Source of the DNA: Microcella alkalica
GTDB taxonomy: Bacteria; Actinomycetota; Actinomycetes; Actinomycetales; Microbacteriaceae
Length of the DNA: 62,158 nt
Reading direction: 5' to 3'
NCBI RefSeq assembly: GCF_014137945.1
Contig: NZ_JACGWX010000009.1
Location: 1-62,158 of the forward strand
In this document: positions 58,748 to 62,158 of the stretch, piece after piece
How positions within the stretch are numbered: the first letter of the stretch is position 1
How the letters are laid out: every line of letters begins with the position of its first letter
Notes under the pieces: generated by a model
What the model was told of the DNA's origin: nothing
Database searches by the model: none
Seen by the model: only the letters and a program-made list of their open reading frames with translations
Translations under genes and position numbers: made by a program

Positions 58748-61615
58748 ATGCAAGCCCGAGTGACCGCGGTGCTCGTCGCCCGCCGGGGCGGCGACGCGCT
58801 GCAGCAGACGCTGGAGGCGCTCGCCGAGCAGTCCCGTCGGCCCGACCGCTTCGTCGTCGTCGACGCCGCGGAGGATGCCACGGTCACCGCCGCGCTCATG
58901 TCCCTCGCTCCGACCCACGCGGTCACGGCACTCAGGTCGACGACCTTCGGCGACGGCATCGCCCGCGCGGTCGCCGTGCTCCCCGAGCCAGAGACGACGA
59001 GCTCACCCTACGGCGGCGTCGATGAATGGCTGTGGCTCCTCCGCCACGACTCGACCCCCGACGCGCGGGCCCTCGAGCGACTGCTCGGCGCAGTCGAGAT
59101 CGCGCCGTCGGTCGCCGTCGCGGGCGCGAAGCAGATGGATGCCGCGCACCCCACCGTCATCGTCGAGTTCGGCGAGACGCTCACGCGCACAGGGGCCTCG
59201 ATCGCGATCGCCGAGCGCGAGCTCGACCAGGCCCAGCACGACCGCCTGCAGGACGTCCTCGCGATGGGCGAGGCAGGTCTGCTCGTGCGCCGCAGCGTCT
59301 GGGAGGCCCTCGGCGGCATGGACCCGGCCCTGCCGACGATCGACGCCGCGCTCGACCTGTGCGTGCGCGCACGGCTCGCCGGGCACCGCGTCGTCGGCGT
59401 CCCGCTCGCGCGCGTGTTCGTCCACGGCTCCATCGCCGAGTTCCAGCGGCCGCGCGTGCACCCGCGCACCGTCGCCCGCTGGCGCCGCGCCGCTCAACTG
59501 CACCGCCGCCTCGTCTACGCGCCCGCGGCGCTCGTGCCGCTGCACTGGCTGAGCCTCGTGCCCGTTGCGTTCCTCCGCTCGCTCGGTCACCTTCTCGGCA
59601 AGCGCCCGACGCGCGTGCTCGGCGAGTTCGGCGCCGCGTTCGCCATCGCGTTCTCGGGCGCGGCCATCCCCACTGCCCGCCGCCGCATCGCGCGGTCGCG
59701 GTCCGTCGGATGGGCCGCGATCGACGCCTTGCGCATGACGCCGGACGAGGTGCGCCGCCGCCGGGCGATCGGCCGCGACGCCCTCCTCGGCGCCGGTGAG
59801 GCGCAGGCCCGCCCCCGACCCGACTTCTTCCCCGGAGGCGGCCTCGTCGTCGCGGGCTTCGCCCTCACCGGCGGCCTCCTCATGTCCTCACTCCTCGCAG
59901 CGCCCGCCCTCGCGGGCGGCGCGCTCGGCCCCCTGGCGCCGGATGTCCCCGCGCTCTGGGCGGCGACCCTCGCGACCGACGACGGTCCCGCCGACCCCTT
60001 CGCCTTCGTCCTGGCGGCCCTCGGGTCGCTGACCGTCTGGCAGCCATCGCTCGCGGTCGTCGCGCTGTGGGTCGTGGCTCCGGCGCTCGCGGCGCTCGGC
60101 GCGTGGTGGGCCGCCGCTCACCTCGTCGAGCGGCGCGGCCCCGCGGCCGCGGTCGCCTCCGTCTACGCGCTCGCGCCCGCGGTCGCGGTGTCGCTCGTCG
60201 ACGGGCGGCTCCCCGCCCTCGTGGCACTGCTGGCTCTGCCGTGGCTCGTCGTCGCGGCCGCGCGCGCGCCGCGATCGTGGAGCGCGACCGCGGTCGCGGG
60301 GCTCCTCGCGGCGGTGACCATCGCATCCGCCCCCTCTCTCGGCATCGCCCTCGTGGTGGTCTGGGCGGCCTGGATGGCCGCCAACCCGCGGCGGGTCGTT
60401 CGACTGCTCACCCTCGTCGTGCCGACGGCGGCGCTCTTCGCGCCCCTCGCCGTTGCGCACGTGCTGAGGGGCACTCCGCTCGGCCTCCTCGCCGACCCCG
60501 GCCTTCCCTCGCAGCCGGCGGGGATCGCTCCCACCGGGCTGCTCCTCGGCTGGCCCGACCTCTCGATCGCGCTGGGGCCGGTCGCCGCGCTCCTGCCCGC
60601 CGAGGCGCCGCCCCTCGTCGTCGCGGCGGTGCTCGCCGCTCTCGCCGCTCCGCTCGCGGCCCTCTCGCTCCTCGCCCTCGGGCTGCGCGGCGGGTCGCGC
60701 GCTGTCGTCCCCCTCGTCGCCGCCGCATCGGGCCTCGCCCTCGCCGTCCTGGTGTCGGGGGTCGCCGTGGTCACGGCCGAGGGGGTCGCGGTGCGCGTCG
60801 ACCCCGCCCCTGCCCTCGGCCTCTACTGGCTCGGACTCGCGCTCGCCGCGGGCGTCGCCCTCGACGGTCTCCGCCGCGCCGCGGCCGTTCCCGCACTCGT
60901 CCTCGTGCTCGCGAGCGCGCTCGCCGCGAGCCCGGCCCTCGCGATGCTCCTCCTCGGCACGGCGAGCGTCGGACCGGGACCCGACCGCACCCTGCCGGCG
61001 ATCGTCGCGGCCGACGCGGTCGCCGACGCGAGCATCGCCACGCTCGTTCTCACGCCGGTCGACGTCGGCCTCGCGGCGCGCATCGAGCGGGGAGCCGGCG
61101 ACTCTCTCGTCGTCCACCGCACCTTTCCCGCGACGGTCGGCCTCGCGAGCGATGCCGACGCCACCCCCGAGCAGGAGCGCCTCGCCGAGCTCGCCGCGAG
61201 CCTCGCCGTGCGCAGCGGACTCGACGTGGCCCCGCTCATCGAGCAGGAGGACGTGCGATTCGTCCTACTGGCCGAGCGCGCCCGCACGACCGGTGTCGAC
61301 GCCCCGCTCGACCCTTCCGGCTCGGTCGCCTCCGCCGACGTCTCCGCCGCCCTCGACGCGAACGTGCTCCTCGTCGCGGTCGGGGACACGGATGCCGGCC
61401 GGCTGTGGCGGGTCGTCGCCGCCGACGAGACCCCGGCCGCGATCGCGGCGCTCCCCGCGACTGCGCTCCCGATCCTCGTCGGCCAGCTCGGCATCCTCGC
61501 TCTGACGCTGCTGCTCGCCGCGCCCACGGGGCCGCGCCCCCGCCGGATGCGCGCGGAGGACGGCACGATCGACGACCCCGCCACGACGTTCGACCCCGAG
61601 GACGACGATGACTGA
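58748..61615 (+). CDS. Very large GT2-domain membrane protein
   Basis: A 955-residue protein. The first 270 residues are GT2-like ('VTAVLVARRGGDALQQTLEA', 'RFVVVDAAEDATV', 'WLWLLRHDSTPDARALERLL' giving DSTPD, 'VWEALGGMDPALPTIDAALD'). From about 360 to 745 come twelve or so hydrophobic helices, then an extracytoplasmic alpha/beta region (about 745-900), a last span and an acidic cytoplasmic tail ('DPATTFDPEDDDD'). Its position after whiB2 and before the DUF5719 gene is conserved in actinobacteria. It may be a polyprenyl-linked glycan synthase; unproven. Leaderless-type ATG; the stop overlaps the next gene by 8 nt. Confidence 0.82.
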   Translation: MQARVTAVLVARRGGDALQQTLEALAEQSRRPDRFVVVDAAEDATVTAALMSLAPTHAVTALRSTTFGDGIARAVAVLPEPETTSSPYGGVDEWLWLLRHDSTPDARALERLLGAVEIAPSVAVAGAKQMDAAHPTVIVEFGETLTRTGASIAIAERELDQAQHDRLQDVLAMGEAGLLVRRSVWEALGGMDPALPTIDAALDLCVRARLAGHRVVGVPLARVFVHGSIAEFQRPRVHPRTVARWRRAAQLHRRLVYAPAALVPLHWLSLVPVAFLRSLGHLLGKRPTRVLGEFGAAFAIAFSGAAIPTARRRIARSRSVGWAAIDALRMTPDEVRRRRAIGRDALLGAGEAQARPRPDFFPGGGLVVAGFALTGGLLMSSLLAAPALAGGALGPLAPDVPALWAATLATDDGPADPFAFVLAALGSLTVWQPSLAVVALWVVAPALAALGAWWAAAHLVERRGPAAAVASVYALAPAVAVSLVDGRLPALVALLALPWLVVAAARAPRSWSATAVAGLLAAVTIASAPSLGIALVVVWAAWMAANPRRVVRLLTLVVPTAALFAPLAVAHVLRGTPLGLLADPGLPSQPAGIAPTGLLLGWPDLSIALGPVAALLPAEAPPLVVAAVLAALAAPLAALSLLALGLRGGSRAVVPLVAAASGLALAVLVSGVAVVTAEGVAVRVDPAPALGLYWLGLALAAGVALDGLRRAAAVPALVLVLASALAASPALAMLLLGTASVGPGPDRTLPAIVAADAVADASIATLVLTPVDVGLAARIERGAGDSLVVHRTFPATVGLASDADATPEQERLAELAASLAVRSGLDVAPLIEQEDVRFVLLAERARTTGVDAPLDPSGSVASADVSAALDANVLLVAVGDTDAGRLWRVVAADETPAAIAALPATALPILVGQLGILALTLLLAAPTGPRPRRMRAEDGTIDDPATTFDPEDDDD

Positions 61616-62158
61616 TCGGCTCCTGCTCCTGGCGCGCGGACGCCACGTCGGCGTCGCGCTGCTCGGCGCGGGCGCCGCCGCCGCGCTCGTCGTCGGAGTG
61701 CTCGCCGTGCCGGGGCCGGTGATCACGGCGCGGCCGACGACGGTCGAGGTCACCCCGGTGCGCGCGACGCAGTCGCTCGTGTGCGGCGGCCCCGTCCTGG
61801 GGCTCTCGCGCGGGCCCGAGCCCGAGATCATCGCCGTGGGCGAGCCCGTCCGCCGCAGCGCGGGCGAGGGGCTCGTCGAGCGTGCGATCGGCGAGAGCGA
61901 CGCGGTCGATGGGGGAGCGGTGATCGTCGAGCTCCCGGCCGAGGCGCCCGCCGACGACGTCTCCGCGACCGAGCGGCAGGAGCTCGACGAGCCCGAGCTG
62001 CGTGGCCTCGCCGTCGCCGAGTGCCTCCCTCCCGCACCGACCTCGTGGCTCGTCGGCGGGAGCACGACGACCGGCCGATCGAGCACGATCGTGCTGAGCA
62101 ACCCCGGAGAGGTCGCCGCGACCGTCGACCTCTCGGTCTGGGGCGCGGACGGGCCGCT
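61608..62158 (+). CDS. DUF5719 family protein, N-terminal part (runs off the window)
   Basis: Starts at ATG 61608 inside the end of the preceding gene (8-nt overlap) and stays open to the window edge (183 codons seen). One N-terminal hydrophobic span ('HVGVALLGAGAAAALVVGVL') anchors an extracytoplasmic domain; 'SWLVGGSTTTGRSSTIVLSN' followed by 'PGEVAATVDLSVWG' is the DUF5719 pattern. Two cysteines are visible. Function unknown; the fixed pairing with the GT2-membrane gene suggests a partner protein. Confidence 0.8.
   Translation, partial: MTDRLLLLARGRHVGVALLGAGAAAALVVGVLAVPGPVITARPTTVEVTPVRATQSLVCGGPVLGLSRGPEPEIIAVGEPVRRSAGEGLVERAIGESDAVDGGAVIVELPAEAPADDVSATERQELDEPELRGLAVAECLPPAPTSWLVGGSTTTGRSSTIVLSNPGEVAATVDLSVWGADGP

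Noticed and set aside
59888-61117. 409-codon antisense frame in the GT2-membrane gene
   Set aside because: Composed almost wholly of Arg/Gly/Glu/Asp, typical of a shadow frame opposite hydrophobic coding sequence.

Overview
The window is high-GC DNA with dense, often 4-nt-overlapping genes, frequent GTG starts, a WhiB-type iron-sulfur regulator, an acyl-CoA carboxylase with a separate epsilon subunit, and abundant short -10 hexamers abutting start codons. Together these point to an actinobacterium; the gene families look most like Microbacteriaceae (inference from protein style, no search run). No rRNA, tRNA, transposase, integrase, phage gene or CRISPR array was seen.

Layout. 0-11 kb: 3' end of an LpdA-like quinone reductase, an AbiEi/DUF559-type gene bracketed by short repeats, biotin carboxylase accA3, maf, a TrmA-type RNA methyltransferase, a response regulator/sensor kinase/degenerate kinase operon, a hairpin-rich convergent intergenic region, then accE and accD. 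11-15 kb: a tightly overlapped four-gene operon for a sialic-acid-like (nonulosonate) glycan: two putative glycosyltransferases around neuA and neuB. 15-19 kb: a translationally coupled NCS1 permease / cysteine hydrolase / ADP-ribosylglycohydrolase / PfkB kinase module. 19-23.5 kb: an NSS amino-acid importer with its tiny MetS-like subunit and a secreted subtilisin with near-identical C-terminal repeats. 23.5-28.3 kb: birA, a PH-domain membrane protein, gtrA, purK, purE and an LCP ligase. 28-52 kb: a large cell-surface polysaccharide region: complete dTDP-L-rhamnose pathway (rfbA, B, C, D), a WbbL-like rhamnosyltransferase, an ABC exporter (Wzm/Wzt), two paralogous giant GT2-GT4 fusion proteins around a secreted repeat protein, a DUF2142 protein, a flippase, DUF2304 and GT2 proteins and two O-antigen-ligase-like proteins. 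52-62 kb: acyl-CoA dehydrogenase, manA, a secreted DUF5648/serine beta-lactamase-fold protein with perfect internal duplications, galE, whiB2-like, a 955-residue GT2-membrane protein and the start of a DUF5719 protein.

How it fits together. The anchors lpdA, accA3, maf, accE/accD, birA, PH protein, gtrA, purK, purE, LCP, rmlD/wbbL, manA and whiB2 are the same set, largely in the same order and relative orientation, as the Mycobacterium tuberculosis Rv3303c-to-Rv3255c region. The window therefore reads as a conserved actinobacterial backbone for lipid carboxylation and envelope assembly, into which lineage-specific glycan, transport and secreted-protein modules have been inserted. BirA would biotinylate AccA3; the rml genes, WbbL, the ABC exporter, flippase, ligases and LCP protein would make, export and attach rhamnose-containing wall glycans; ManA and GalE supply sugar precursors. 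A repeated theme is a TANNNT (often TAGGCT) hexamer ending 6-7 nt before the start codon, implying widespread leaderless transcription.
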